26,849 bases of DNA from an uncultured Clostridia bacterium (GTDB lineage: Bacteria > Bacillota > Clostridia > Monoglobales > Monoglobaceae). Under the pieces are notes generated by a model that was not told the origin of the DNA, made no database searches, and worked only from the letters and a program-made list of their open reading frames with translations. This document shows, in pieces, positions 8,143-16,257 of the stretch; position 1 is the first letter of the stretch; each line of letters begins with the position of its first letter. Position numbers and translations under genes: made by a program. The DNA lies in NCBI GenBank assembly GCA_934463175.1, contig CAKSIW010000034.1, forward strand, positions 1 to 26,849, in the 5' to 3' direction.

Positions 8143-9048
8143 ATGAGTGATAGACGTGAACGCGCACAGGAAAACGCGGCAGCTCTTGCCGACCGCTGTG
8201 CGGAGATTGAAGAAAGATGTGAGCGAAGAAGCTGCGGCTTCGGCAGTCCGGTTTGCATTCACACGGATCAGGTTTATGATTCGTGCAAAGAACGTGACTG
8301 CGTTAAGGATCAGAGGGTTTATTTCACAAATGCAGGTCAGGAAGTAATCGACCGCGCAATTAACGTTAAGATTAAAAAAGCTGAAATTATCTGGGTGTAT
8401 ACAACGGTTGAACCCGTTCCATTCAACCGCGGATTTTTCACGGTTGACATCAAGTATTTCATAAAGGTTACTGTTGAAGCATTCCGCGGTGTTTCATGCC
8501 CGACGGAGCTTGAAGGACTCACTACATTTGACAAGAAGGTTATTCTTTTCGGTTCGGAAGGCAGCGTTAAGATATTTGAATCAACATCAAATGATTGCGA
8601 TGATATTACCGAGCTGTGGCAGAAAAACAATCTGCCGAAGGCTGTTGTTGAGGTCGTTGACCCAATTGCGCTGTCGGCAAAGCTGGTGAACAAGGAGGAT
8701 TGTTGCTGCTGCTGTGACTGCAATGAGCATTTTCTGGCAATTCCCGAAAATATCTGCGCATGTTTCGATGATGAGCTTTATATCGGCGATGACGGAAAGA
8801 TGGTTCTCGCAACTCTCGGCTTGTTTACAATTGTTAAGATTGAAAGAAATGTTCAGCTGCTCATTGACGCAGTTGACTTCTGCATTCCCGAAAAGGAATG
8901 CCCTGCTGCAACGGAGAGCAATCCCTGTGAGCTTTTCAACACAATACGGTTTCCTTTTGATGAGTTTTTCCCGCCTCAAAAGGGCTGTGACGGCTTTGAT
9001 GATTTGAAAAATCCGGGCGGCTGCGGCTGTGGCTGCGGCTGCCGCTGA
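8143..9048 (+). CDS. Cysteine-rich protein of unknown function, possibly spore-associated
   Basis: This 301-residue protein has 24 cysteines. They include a CCCCCDC run (187-193) and a C-terminal Gly-Cys repeat ending in CGCGCGCR (294-301). The N-terminus is a charged helix with no signal peptide or membrane segment. The central region (about 60-180 and 205-260) looks like two related beta-rich blocks; VKIKKAEIIWVYT, VEVVDPIALSAKL and LGLFTIVKIERNVQ are the strand-rich parts. The sequence resembles uncharacterised Cys-rich proteins of spore-forming Clostridia. A coat or crust-type, disulfide-cross-linked or metal-binding role is inference only. An AGGAGG site precedes the ATG and a strong terminator follows. 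It is divergent from the propeller/coiled-coil gene. Confidence 0.8.
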   Translation: MSDRRERAQENAAALADRCAEIEERCERRSCGFGSPVCIHTDQVYDSCKERDCVKDQRVYFTNAGQEVIDRAINVKIKKAEIIWVYTTVEPVPFNRGFFTVDIKYFIKVTVEAFRGVSCPTELEGLTTFDKKVILFGSEGSVKIFESTSNDCDDITELWQKNNLPKAVVEVVDPIALSAKLVNKEDCCCCCDCNEHFLAIPENICACFDDELYIGDDGKMVLATLGLFTIVKIERNVQLLIDAVDFCIPEKECPAATESNPCELFNTIRFPFDEFFPPQKGCDGFDDLKNPGGCGCGCGCR

Positions 9049-9079
9049 AAACGGCATGAAGATGCATAATTGATTAAGC

Positions 9080-9113
9080 AAAAACGGCGCAGCCGAAAGG
9101 CTGCGCCGTTTTT
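9080..9113. terminator. Strong bidirectional intrinsic terminator
   Basis: A perfect 15-bp stem (9080-9094 with 9099-9113) closes a GAAA tetraloop. It has five A on the left and five T on the right, so it works for the Cys-rich gene on the + strand and for the response regulator on the - strand. Confidence 0.95.
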
Positions 9114-9151
9114 GGTGTGTAATCAATCAAAGTAATCGGGAAAAAGAAATA

Positions 9152-10699
9152 CTATTTCAAAGAGTTTAAGTATTGCTTGCGGTAATTGTTGGGGGTCATT
9201 TTTGTTTGATTTTTAAAGTTTGCCACAAAATAGTTAAGGTCGTTGTAGCCGACTTTTTTGGAAATTTCATGAATTTTCAATGTGGTGGTTTCCAGCAGCT
9301 CCTTTGAACGTTCAATTCTGATTTTATTGAGATATGAATTAAAGGTGCAGTTGGTTTTTTGCTTAAACAGTCTTCCTAAATATGCCGTATTCATATGAAA
9401 TTCCGCAGCAAGCAGCTTCAGCGACAGGTTTTCGCTTAAATGAGCCGATATATAGTCGAGAATTTCGGATATTATATTCAGTGAAGCGGCTTTGCGGTCA
9501 TCTATCATGCTTGATATTGCAATGCTGAAAAAATCGTTGAGAAAAAGCTTTGTTATTTCAATGTGAATATATTCAAGCCTGTTAAATTCAACCAGCAGCG
9601 ACATAAGCCTGATGATTATATCGGGATTGCGGACGGAACGCAGGGTGGTTGATGTTATGGAGCTGACATACAGCTTTACGGAGTGAACCACAATCTGCTG
9701 CGCCTGAAGCTCATCGGTGAAAAGAGATATATATTTGTATGTTTCTTCAAGATTTGCTTTCTGCGCTGCGGCGGTTATCATGTCGATTATTTCGGGTTTT
9801 TTTAAGAATCTGTTGAAATTAACGTTTTTCACCGTTTCGTAGTTCAAAACAGCTCCGGGCGAGGAATAGAACTTTTTGTCCTTGAGCATTTCAATGCTGG
9901 CTTTTGAATCGGATATTTTTGATATATTCGTCACAGGCTTGCCGATGAGAATTGAAAAAGCCTCATTCGATTCATATGACAAAGCGTTTTTAATCGTTTT
10001 CACAAATTCGGCAGTGTCTGTGTATCCCGAGTTTTTGCCGAAAGGAACTATTGCGAATATATTGTTGTTTGAAATATGAGATATTGCATAGCTTTTGCTG
10101 TCAACAAAAAACTTTTTCAGACAGTTGTATGCCCTTTTAACGGAGGCCGATGTTTTTTTCCTGTTGCCCGACATGTGAAGAACAGCAGGTGCTTCTTCTG
10201 CAATGATTTCCACATAACAGCAGCAGCTTGCGGACGAGAAAGCGGAGGGGAGACGGTCGGTTTTTTTCTCATTTCCCGTGTCGTTCAAAAGGTCTGTGAT
10301 CACAAGCTCGGAGGTTTTTATATTTTGCTGTATTTCCTGATGTATTGCGGTCAATGCGGAAATCAGCTCGCTTTCCTCAATGGGCTTTAAAAGGTAGTGC
10401 GAAACACCCAAAGACATGGCTTGCTGGGCATATTCAAACTCGGCATAGCCTGTGGAAATGATAAACATAATTTGTGTGCTGAACTCGCGTACCTTCTGAA
10501 TCAGCTCAATTCCGCCGATAAGCGGCATATTTATATCTGTGATAACAACGTCGGGGCGGTTTTCCTTAATGAAGTCAAGAGCAGCCTGTCCGTCGGACGC
10601 AGTGCCTGATATATTAAAGCCGAGACTGTTCCAATCAATCAGGAGAGGAAGTGATTGAAGAATGACTTTTTCGTCATCAACAATTAAAATATTATACAT
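9152..10699 (-). CDS. AraC-family response regulator, YesN type
   Basis: This 515-residue two-component regulator starts with a receiver domain (1-125): acidic pocket Asp8-Asp9, phosphoacceptor Asp55, Ser82/Thr83 and Lys105 of the LLKP motif are all present. A long variable middle region follows, about 280 residues as in YesN-type proteins. It ends with an AraC double helix-turn-helix (about 410-515, with YNDLNYFVANFKNQ as the second recognition part). It should be phosphorylated by the adjacent kinase and activate sugar-uptake genes, most likely the divergent lplA operon. Its ATG overlaps the kinase gene by 8 bp and has an AAGGAGAGG site inside that gene. It ends at the shared terminator. 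Confidence 0.93.
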   Translation of the reverse strand: MYNILIVDDEKVILQSLPLLIDWNSLGFNISGTASDGQAALDFIKENRPDVVITDINMPLIGGIELIQKVREFSTQIMFIISTGYAEFEYAQQAMSLGVSHYLLKPIEESELISALTAIHQEIQQNIKTSELVITDLLNDTGNEKKTDRLPSAFSSASCCCYVEIIAEEAPAVLHMSGNRKKTSASVKRAYNCLKKFFVDSKSYAISHISNNNIFAIVPFGKNSGYTDTAEFVKTIKNALSYESNEAFSILIGKPVTNISKISDSKASIEMLKDKKFYSSPGAVLNYETVKNVNFNRFLKKPEIIDMITAAAQKANLEETYKYISLFTDELQAQQIVVHSVKLYVSSITSTTLRSVRNPDIIIRLMSLLVEFNRLEYIHIEITKLFLNDFFSIAISSMIDDRKAASLNIISEILDYISAHLSENLSLKLLAAEFHMNTAYLGRLFKQKTNCTFNSYLNKIRIERSKELLETTTLKIHEISKKVGYNDLNYFVANFKNQTKMTPNNYRKQYLNSLK

Positions 10700-12407
10700 T
10701 ATTTATCGCCTCTCCTTGTATTGTAATTAAAACACGGGTTCCTCCTGACGGAATATTTTCAATGAGGAAGCTGTAGCTGTCGCCGTAAAACAATGAAAGC
10801 CGCTTCAATATATTCGGAATGCCTATATGTTTTTCCTCGGGATTATCCGTTCTTTTGTAAATGTTGTCAATTGCCTCCTGCGTTATTCCGTGACCGTTGT
10901 CCTCAACTAAGATTGAAAGTTTTTCATTGTCATAATCAATCCGTATGTCTATCTTTTCCGTGTCCATTGAGTAGAATGCATGGGTGCAGGAATTTTCAAC
11001 AAAAATCTGAATGAGCATTTTCGGAATTTTAAGGCTGTAGACCTCGGGCGCACAGATGATGTTATATTCAAGCGTTCCGCTGAATCTGAAATTCTGTATG
11101 GACAGATATTCGCGGATCAGAGTCAGCTCCTTTTCAACCGTAATGAGCTGATCTGTCCACATGAGGGAGTTTCTGTAGAACTTGGAAAGAGTTTTCAGAA
11201 TCTCGCCGGTTTCCTTTTCGCCGTTCATAACGGCTCTAAGCCGTATTGATTCCATTATGTTAAACAGAAAATGCGGATTTATCCGGCTGTACAAGGCGTT
11301 CAATTCGTTTCTTTTGCTTTCAAGTATTATCTCGGTGTTTTTAATTTTGGTATGATATACTTCATTTATGAGATATTCGATTTTTGAAAAGGTAACATTG
11401 ATACCGTCCGCAAGTATTCCGATTTCGTCCTTGGAAATCAGTGACGGGTCAACCTTTTCAAACTGTTCGTCCTTTGCTTTTTTAATTGTTTGAGTCAGTG
11501 CCGTAAGCCTGAATTTCATGTTGTTTGTAATATAGAAAATCCATATGGAGGAAAGGGCAAGCAGAAGCAGAAATAATAAGAATATTATAACGAGCTTCGG
11601 TTCAATCAGGCTGAAAAAGGAAAAGCTTGCTTTCGGGGAAATAATTTTCCACTCCGACGGAATTGACATGCTGCTTGAAATATATCTGTCAAGCTTTTTG
11701 CTGCCGATTGCCATCGGTTTTTCCTCCGAACGGGGATATACGATATTTGTGTTTTCATCAATTATCATAACCCTGTCGGTGAAGTCGTTCTGAATCGATT
11801 CGTTCAGTATTTCGTCAATGATAAAATCCAGCTTGACAAACGAAAGCTTTCCGCTGCTGACAAAATCAAGCGATCTTATGAAACTGAGAGTGGTGGTTCC
11901 GTAGACATTCGTATACGTAAAGAAAAACTTGTTCTGTCCCTCGGACATATAGCTGTCATACCATTCGTTATTCATGGTGGCATCGTTGAGACGGGTTATG
12001 TAAATCCCGTTGTTTACATTTTCGTTTTCGGTGTAAATCATCACCGATTTCTGAATTGAGTTCACAATCAGGGAGTTCACATAGTTATCAATTGCGATGG
12101 TGTTGTCATATCGTGTTATGGTATCGGTTTTCTGAGGCGAGCTGAATATGCTGTATATAACGTCCTTGTTGGCATATATCTGGTCGGAAATCAGCACCCC
12201 GATGTTCAGACTACGTTCGATTTTTGAATTGACAAAATCCACGTTTGCCTGTATGCTCTTGTCATATTTGTCTCGGAAATACTGGGCAAGGGATACCGAA
12301 AACACAATTGTGAGAATTATATGGGGTATGAGAATACACAAATAATAGACGCTGAACATTTTGCGCCGAAAGCTGACATTATTCAACCAATTTCCAATTC
12401 TTGACAT
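10692..12407 (-). CDS. Sensor histidine kinase, YesM type
   Basis: This 571-residue membrane kinase has TM1 at about 17-41, an extracellular sensor domain of about 230 residues, TM2 at about 271-293, a HAMP linker (about 294-347), a His-kinase domain with phosphoacceptor His379 in NPHFLF, and a C-terminal ATPase domain with IFVENS (N box) and EDNGHGI (G1 box). This is the classic YesM/LytS architecture that partners YesN regulators of carbohydrate importers. The outer sensor probably detects a sugar or a sugar-loaded binding protein (inference). GGGGGAG lies 8 nt before the ATG. A perfect-consensus sigma-A promoter drives the kinase-regulator pair. Confidence 0.93.
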   Translation of the reverse strand: MSRIGNWLNNVSFRRKMFSVYYLCILIPHIILTIVFSVSLAQYFRDKYDKSIQANVDFVNSKIERSLNIGVLISDQIYANKDVIYSIFSSPQKTDTITRYDNTIAIDNYVNSLIVNSIQKSVMIYTENENVNNGIYITRLNDATMNNEWYDSYMSEGQNKFFFTYTNVYGTTTLSFIRSLDFVSSGKLSFVKLDFIIDEILNESIQNDFTDRVMIIDENTNIVYPRSEEKPMAIGSKKLDRYISSSMSIPSEWKIISPKASFSFFSLIEPKLVIIFLLFLLLLALSSIWIFYITNNMKFRLTALTQTIKKAKDEQFEKVDPSLISKDEIGILADGINVTFSKIEYLINEVYHTKIKNTEIILESKRNELNALYSRINPHFLFNIMESIRLRAVMNGEKETGEILKTLSKFYRNSLMWTDQLITVEKELTLIREYLSIQNFRFSGTLEYNIICAPEVYSLKIPKMLIQIFVENSCTHAFYSMDTEKIDIRIDYDNEKLSILVEDNGHGITQEAIDNIYKRTDNPEEKHIGIPNILKRLSLFYGDSYSFLIENIPSGGTRVLITIQGEAINNV

Positions 12408-12447
12408 ATAACTCCCCCCGCGGTTTTACACATCTGAGCATAGAAAT

Positions 12448-12476
12448 ATTATACAGAATGTACGGCTGTTTGTCAA
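12448..12476 (-). promoter_or_regulatory. Perfect-consensus sigma-A promoter of the kinase-regulator operon
   Basis: On the minus strand, TTGACA (12476-12471) and TATAAT (12453-12448) are separated by exactly 17 nt, matching the sigma-A consensus at all 12 positions. Predicted transcription starts near 12441, giving a leader of about 34 nt to the kinase ATG. Confidence 0.92.
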
Positions 12477-12484
12477 ATGGACAA
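12470..12484. promoter_or_regulatory. Small dyad overlapping the -35 box, possible operator
   Basis: TTGTC-N5-GACAA forms a 5+5 bp inverted repeat that covers the -35 hexamer of the kinase promoter. A regulator bound here would block it. The repeat is short and chance occurrence is quite possible. Confidence 0.25.
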
Positions 12485-12607
12485 TATAATCTGCAAAAAA
12501 TATAAAAAGCCCGAAAAAACGCTGTGCAGGGCAGTTTGGGGAACCGAGGCGTTTCGGAGAATAAAAAAATGGTATAATTTATCCATGTTTTAAGTGTAAT
12601 TTCTTTA

Positions 12608-12636
12608 TTGAAAAAGCACAAAACGATTGATAAAAT
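12608..12636 (+). promoter_or_regulatory. Sigma-A-type promoter of the lplA xylan-utilisation operon
   Basis: TTGAAA (12608-12613) is followed after 17 nt by TAAAAT (12631-12636), one mismatch in each hexamer. The predicted start near 12643 gives a leader of about 38 nt before the lplA-like ATG. An additional TATAAT at 12573-12578 lacks a good -35 and could be an activator-dependent start. The region between the divergent promoters (about 12485-12600) is the natural place for YesN sites, but no clear repeat is visible there. Confidence 0.7.
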
Positions 12637-12680
12637 TATTACAGAAAGATAAAACAATAAAAAGATAAGGAGAGGAAGCA

Positions 12681-14336
12681 ATGAAAAAGAAGGGCGTGGT
12701 GCTGTGTGCGGCACTTTTGGCAATGACACTGGTGTTTTCGTCATGCGGAAAGGAAAACAAAACAGAGGAGACTGACAGTTCCTATGCAGATTCAAATGTA
12801 AATGCGGCAGGACAGCTCCCAATAGTAAAGGATAAGATTTCACTCACAATCGGTATCAGGGATTACAGGTATGTTAAGGATTTTGAAACAAACGAATTTA
12901 CAAAATGGCTTGAGGAACAGACCAACATTGATTTAAACTTTGTCACATTCCCGACATCAAACCATATTGAAAAGTTCAGACTTCTGGTTGCGTCCGAATC
13001 GCAGCTTCCCGATATTCTGATTAACTTCGGTCTCGGTAAGGTTGAAGTTCTGAAGCTTGGTCAGGACGGTGTATTTCTTAATCTGAAGAATATGATTGAG
13101 CATGACGGCTATTACATAGATGAAATGTTCAAAATTGCAAAAGAACCCGAATTTCTTAAAAAGTCTATGACCGCATATGACGGAGGTATGTATTTTGTAC
13201 CGTCATACATTGAGCAGCCGGGCAACGACTACGGAAGAAAAGCATTTATAAACAAGACATGGCTTGATAAGCTTGGACTTGAAATGCCGGAGACAACCGA
13301 GGATCTTGAAAAGGTGCTGACAGCATTTAAGGAAAAGGATCCCAACGGCAACGGCAAGGCAGACGAAATCGGTATCACGGGTTCAAAGAACGGCTGGAAT
13401 GAATCTGTTGTTCCGTTCCTGATGAATTCGTTTATTTATGATGACGCTCAGGACAGAATGCAGGTTAAAAACGGAAAGGTATCGCCGATATACACAACCG
13501 AGGAATGGAGAGACGGACTTCGCTACATACACTCTCTTGCCGAAAAGGGACTTTTTGACACTCAATGCTTCACGCAGGATTCTTCAACACTCAAAACACT
13601 GGCACAGAATCCCGAGGGAAGCTTGCTGGGCGCAGTTACAACAGGCTCACCCGACGCACTGTTCGGAGTCGGAAACGAGAGACTCGGCGAATATGCGGCA
13701 CTTCCGCCGCTCAAAGGTCCGAAAGGCGTGGCTTATGCAATTAAGGAACAGGGCGGTGCAAATGACGGCGGTATAATAACGCGCGACTGCAAAAATCCTC
13801 TTGCAGCATTCAGACTTCTTGATTTCATGCTTTCGGAGGAGGCATCGCTCAGAGCAAGATACGGAGTTCCGGGCGTTGACTGGAAGGAAGCGGAAGAGGG
13901 CGACATCGGCATATTTGAGGAATCACTCGGCGTAAAACCGAGAATCAGAGCAATACTTCCGTATATGTCCGTTCAGAATTCACACTGGTATGCTCAGAAT
14001 CCGCAGTTCAGAAACTATGAAATTGCAAACGGCATTGTGTGGGACGGCAACGAGCTTGACGGCGAATACTTTAAGGCAAAAGCACTTGAAGCATATATCG
14101 GAAAAGAGCCTAAGGAAAGAGTGAGAGGTCTTTCGCTCTCGGCAGACCGGAATGAGGAATATTCAACTCTGGCGGCGGAAATCAAGTCATATTTGTCCGA
14201 GTGTACATCAATGTTTATTATCGGCAAAATGGATATTGACAAGGATTGGGATACGTATATAAAGACATTAAATAACCTTGGAATTGACAGATATGTCGAG
14301 ATTATTCAGGAGGGTTATGACAATTTCAACAAATAA
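12681..14336 (+). CDS. Extracellular sugar-binding lipoprotein, LplA type
   Basis: This 551-residue solute-binding protein starts with a lipoprotein signal peptide (basic n-region, hydrophobic core, lipobox FSSC with Cys22), so it is anchored on the outer face of the membrane. Size and pattern fit the LplA/AlgQ group of oligosaccharide-binding proteins of CUT1 importers. An EF-hand-like loop, DPNGNGKADE (220-229), matches the calcium loop known in AlgQ-type proteins. Next to a GH10 enzyme, the likely ligands are xylan-derived or aldouronic oligosaccharides (inference). AAGGAGAGG precedes the ATG. It is the first gene of a nine-gene rightward operon and lies 23 bp before the first permease. 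Confidence 0.93.
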   Translation: MKKKGVVLCAALLAMTLVFSSCGKENKTEETDSSYADSNVNAAGQLPIVKDKISLTIGIRDYRYVKDFETNEFTKWLEEQTNIDLNFVTFPTSNHIEKFRLLVASESQLPDILINFGLGKVEVLKLGQDGVFLNLKNMIEHDGYYIDEMFKIAKEPEFLKKSMTAYDGGMYFVPSYIEQPGNDYGRKAFINKTWLDKLGLEMPETTEDLEKVLTAFKEKDPNGNGKADEIGITGSKNGWNESVVPFLMNSFIYDDAQDRMQVKNGKVSPIYTTEEWRDGLRYIHSLAEKGLFDTQCFTQDSSTLKTLAQNPEGSLLGAVTTGSPDALFGVGNERLGEYAALPPLKGPKGVAYAIKEQGGANDGGIITRDCKNPLAAFRLLDFMLSEEASLRARYGVPGVDWKEAEEGDIGIFEESLGVKPRIRAILPYMSVQNSHWYAQNPQFRNYEIANGIVWDGNELDGEYFKAKALEAYIGKEPKERVRGLSLSADRNEEYSTLAAEIKSYLSECTSMFIIGKMDIDKDWDTYIKTLNNLGIDRYVEIIQEGYDNFNK

Positions 14337-14359
14337 AGACCCGGGAAGGATATGATTAA

Positions 14360-15319
14360 ATGCATACGAAAAGCGCGGCAGGACAGGTTAATGTTCCTGA
14401 ACTGAAAAGGAAAAGCGTTTGGACAAAAATGAAAAAGGCGTGGCAGCTGTATTTACTGCTGCTGCTGCCTGTTATATACATTATAGTATTCAAGTATGTG
14501 CCTATGGCAGGTATAATTATTGCATTCAAAAAGTATACGCCGAGCGGCGGTATTTTCGGCAGTGAATGGGTGGGCTTATACCAGATTAAAAAGCTGATAA
14601 ACTCCTATCAGTTCATGAGAATATTTAAAAATACAATAGTGCTGGCATTATACAGCCTGATTGCCGGATTTCCCGTTGCGGTTATATTTGCACTTCTTCT
14701 GAATACAACCACAAATCTGAGATTTAAAAAGACAGTTCAGATGGTGACATATCTGCCGCACTTTATATCGGTGGTTGTTATGGTTGGTATTCTGACACAG
14801 ATGTTCAACGTCAGAATAGGTCTTTACGGAACAGCGGCGCGTATGCTTGGGATTGAGCCGAAGGACGTGCTCGGTATGCCGGAGGCGTTCAGACATCTTT
14901 ATGTCTGGTCGGGTACATGGCAGAATATGGGCTGGGGAACAATACTGTATCTTTCGGTTCTGTCATCGGTTGATATGTGTCTGCATGAGGCGGCTATAAT
15001 TGACGGCGCGTCAAGATTCAGGCGTATCATACATATTGATATTCCGGCAATACTTCCGACGGTTGTCATTGTGCTGATAATGAGATGCGGTCAGATTATG
15101 GGTGTCGGCTTTGAAAAGGTATTCCTTCTTCAGAATTCACTCAATCAGTCAACAAGTGAGGTTATCGCAACCTATTCATACAAGGTTGGACTTGTGAACG
15201 GCGGCGGAGATTTCTCATATTCAACAGCTATCGGACTTTTTAACTCGGTTATCAATTTCGTTCTTCTGATGATTGTTAATTTCATCAGTAAAAAAATATC
15301 CGACACAAGTTTATTCTAA
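14360..15319 (+). CDS. Sugar ABC importer permease, LplB type
   Basis: This 319-residue inner-membrane protein has about six hydrophobic segments and the EAA loop that contacts the ATPase (HEAAIIDGASRFRRI, then IDIPAILP). The charged, roughly 35-residue N-terminus before TM1 is typical of LplB/YteP. It should form the channel with the next protein. The ATG at 14360 has GGAAGGA 9 nt upstream; an earlier ATG at 14352 is out of frame. The ATPase gene is absent here, as usual for CUT1 systems served by a shared MsmX/MsmK-type ATPase. Confidence 0.94.
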   Translation: MHTKSAAGQVNVPELKRKSVWTKMKKAWQLYLLLLLPVIYIIVFKYVPMAGIIIAFKKYTPSGGIFGSEWVGLYQIKKLINSYQFMRIFKNTIVLALYSLIAGFPVAVIFALLLNTTTNLRFKKTVQMVTYLPHFISVVVMVGILTQMFNVRIGLYGTAARMLGIEPKDVLGMPEAFRHLYVWSGTWQNMGWGTILYLSVLSSVDMCLHEAAIIDGASRFRRIIHIDIPAILPTVVIVLIMRCGQIMGVGFEKVFLLQNSLNQSTSEVIATYSYKVGLVNGGGDFSYSTAIGLFNSVINFVLLMIVNFISKKISDTSLF

Positions 15320-15326
15320 GGGGAGG
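15320..15326 (+). promoter_or_regulatory. Ribosome binding site that decides the second permease start
   Basis: GGGGAGG directly follows the stop of the first permease and lies 8 nt before ATG 15335. The in-frame TTG at 15329 is only 2 nt away from it and is unsuitable. Confidence 0.8.
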
Positions 15327-15334
15327 TATTGTTT

Positions 15335-16237
15335 ATGCGTAAAAATAAAAATGAAATTAAAAGTCTGCCCTCAGATAGGCTGCTGAATGTTGTTGTTAAT
15401 ATATTTCTGTTTGCAGCTCTGATTATAGTTGCAGTTCCAATGCTGAACATAATAGCGTCGTCGCTGTCATCAAGCGAAGCGGTTGTGTCAGGCAGAGTGT
15501 TCATCTGGCCCGTTAATGCATCTTTGAACGGATATAAATCTGTGCTTCAGGAAAAGTCCGTTATGGTGGGATATTACAACACGTTAATTTATACGGTTTT
15601 CGGAACAGTCATAAACATTTTCTTCACGCTGATTGCGGCATATCCTCTTTCAAGAGATGATTTGCCGGGCAAGCCGTGGCTGATGTTTCTGTTCACGTTC
15701 ACAATGATGTTTGGCGGAGGTCTGATACCGACATACCTTCTCAACAAGAGCCTTGGGCTTGTGAACAACCGTCTTGTGATGATGATACCGAATGCAATAT
15801 CGGTGTATAATATGACGGTTGTGATTACCTACTTTAAAAATTCCATACCCGGTGAGCTTTTGGAGGCGGCGCACATAGACGGCTGCTCGGACATCAAGTA
15901 TTTTTGCAGGATTGCAGTGCCGCTTGCAAAACCCGTTATAGCGGTTATAACATTGTATTATGCGGTGGGACACTGGAATGCGTTCTTTGACGCCATGATT
16001 TATCTTAATGAAAAATCAAAGTATCCCTTGTCAATCGCGTTAAGAGATATTCTCGTTTCGAGTAAATTCATGGCAGAGGGAGCAAGCTATGAAACACTTC
16101 AGGCAACCTCCCAGAGCAGCGAAGAGGTGCTGAAATATTCCTTGATCATAGTTTCGAGCTTGCCTGTTTGGTGCGCATATCCGTTTGTGCAGAGATATTT
16201 TGTTAAGGGTGTTATGCTCGGCTCAATTAAAGGATAA
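15335..16237 (+). CDS. Sugar ABC importer permease, LplC/YtcP type
   Basis: This 300-residue second permease has about six membrane segments. The EAA loop is LLEAAHIDGCSDIKYF, followed by RIAVPLAKPV. The short cytoplasmic N-terminus and the long Ser-rich first outer loop (SSLSSSEAVVSG) are typical of LplC/YtcP proteins. With the LplB-type protein and the lipoprotein it makes a complete CUT1 importer apart from the ATPase. An upstream TTG start at 15329 is possible but too close to the ribosome binding site. The stop lies 20 bp before the SLH protein gene, with only a ribosome binding site between them. Confidence 0.94.
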   Translation: MRKNKNEIKSLPSDRLLNVVVNIFLFAALIIVAVPMLNIIASSLSSSEAVVSGRVFIWPVNASLNGYKSVLQEKSVMVGYYNTLIYTVFGTVINIFFTLIAAYPLSRDDLPGKPWLMFLFTFTMMFGGGLIPTYLLNKSLGLVNNRLVMMIPNAISVYNMTVVITYFKNSIPGELLEAAHIDGCSDIKYFCRIAVPLAKPVIAVITLYYAVGHWNAFFDAMIYLNEKSKYPLSIALRDILVSSKFMAEGASYETLQATSQSSEEVLKYSLIIVSSLPVWCAYPFVQRYFVKGVMLGSIKG

Positions 16238-16257
16238 TTACGGGGGAGGGAAACCGC

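Noticed and set aside
8587..9126. 179-codon minus-strand frame across the Cys-rich gene and terminator
   Set aside because: It runs through the strong terminator and is Ala/Ile-rich antisense of the Cys/Gly codons; no ribosome binding site.
12511..12557. Imperfect inverted repeat (CGAAA..ACGC with GCGTTTCG) as a YesN operator
   Set aside because: The arms need a 3-nt insertion to pair and there is no second copy. It is too weak to list as a site.
12379..12843. 154-codon minus-strand frame spanning the divergent promoter region
   Set aside because: It covers two good promoters and the start of the lipoprotein gene and shows no domain; it is antisense noise.
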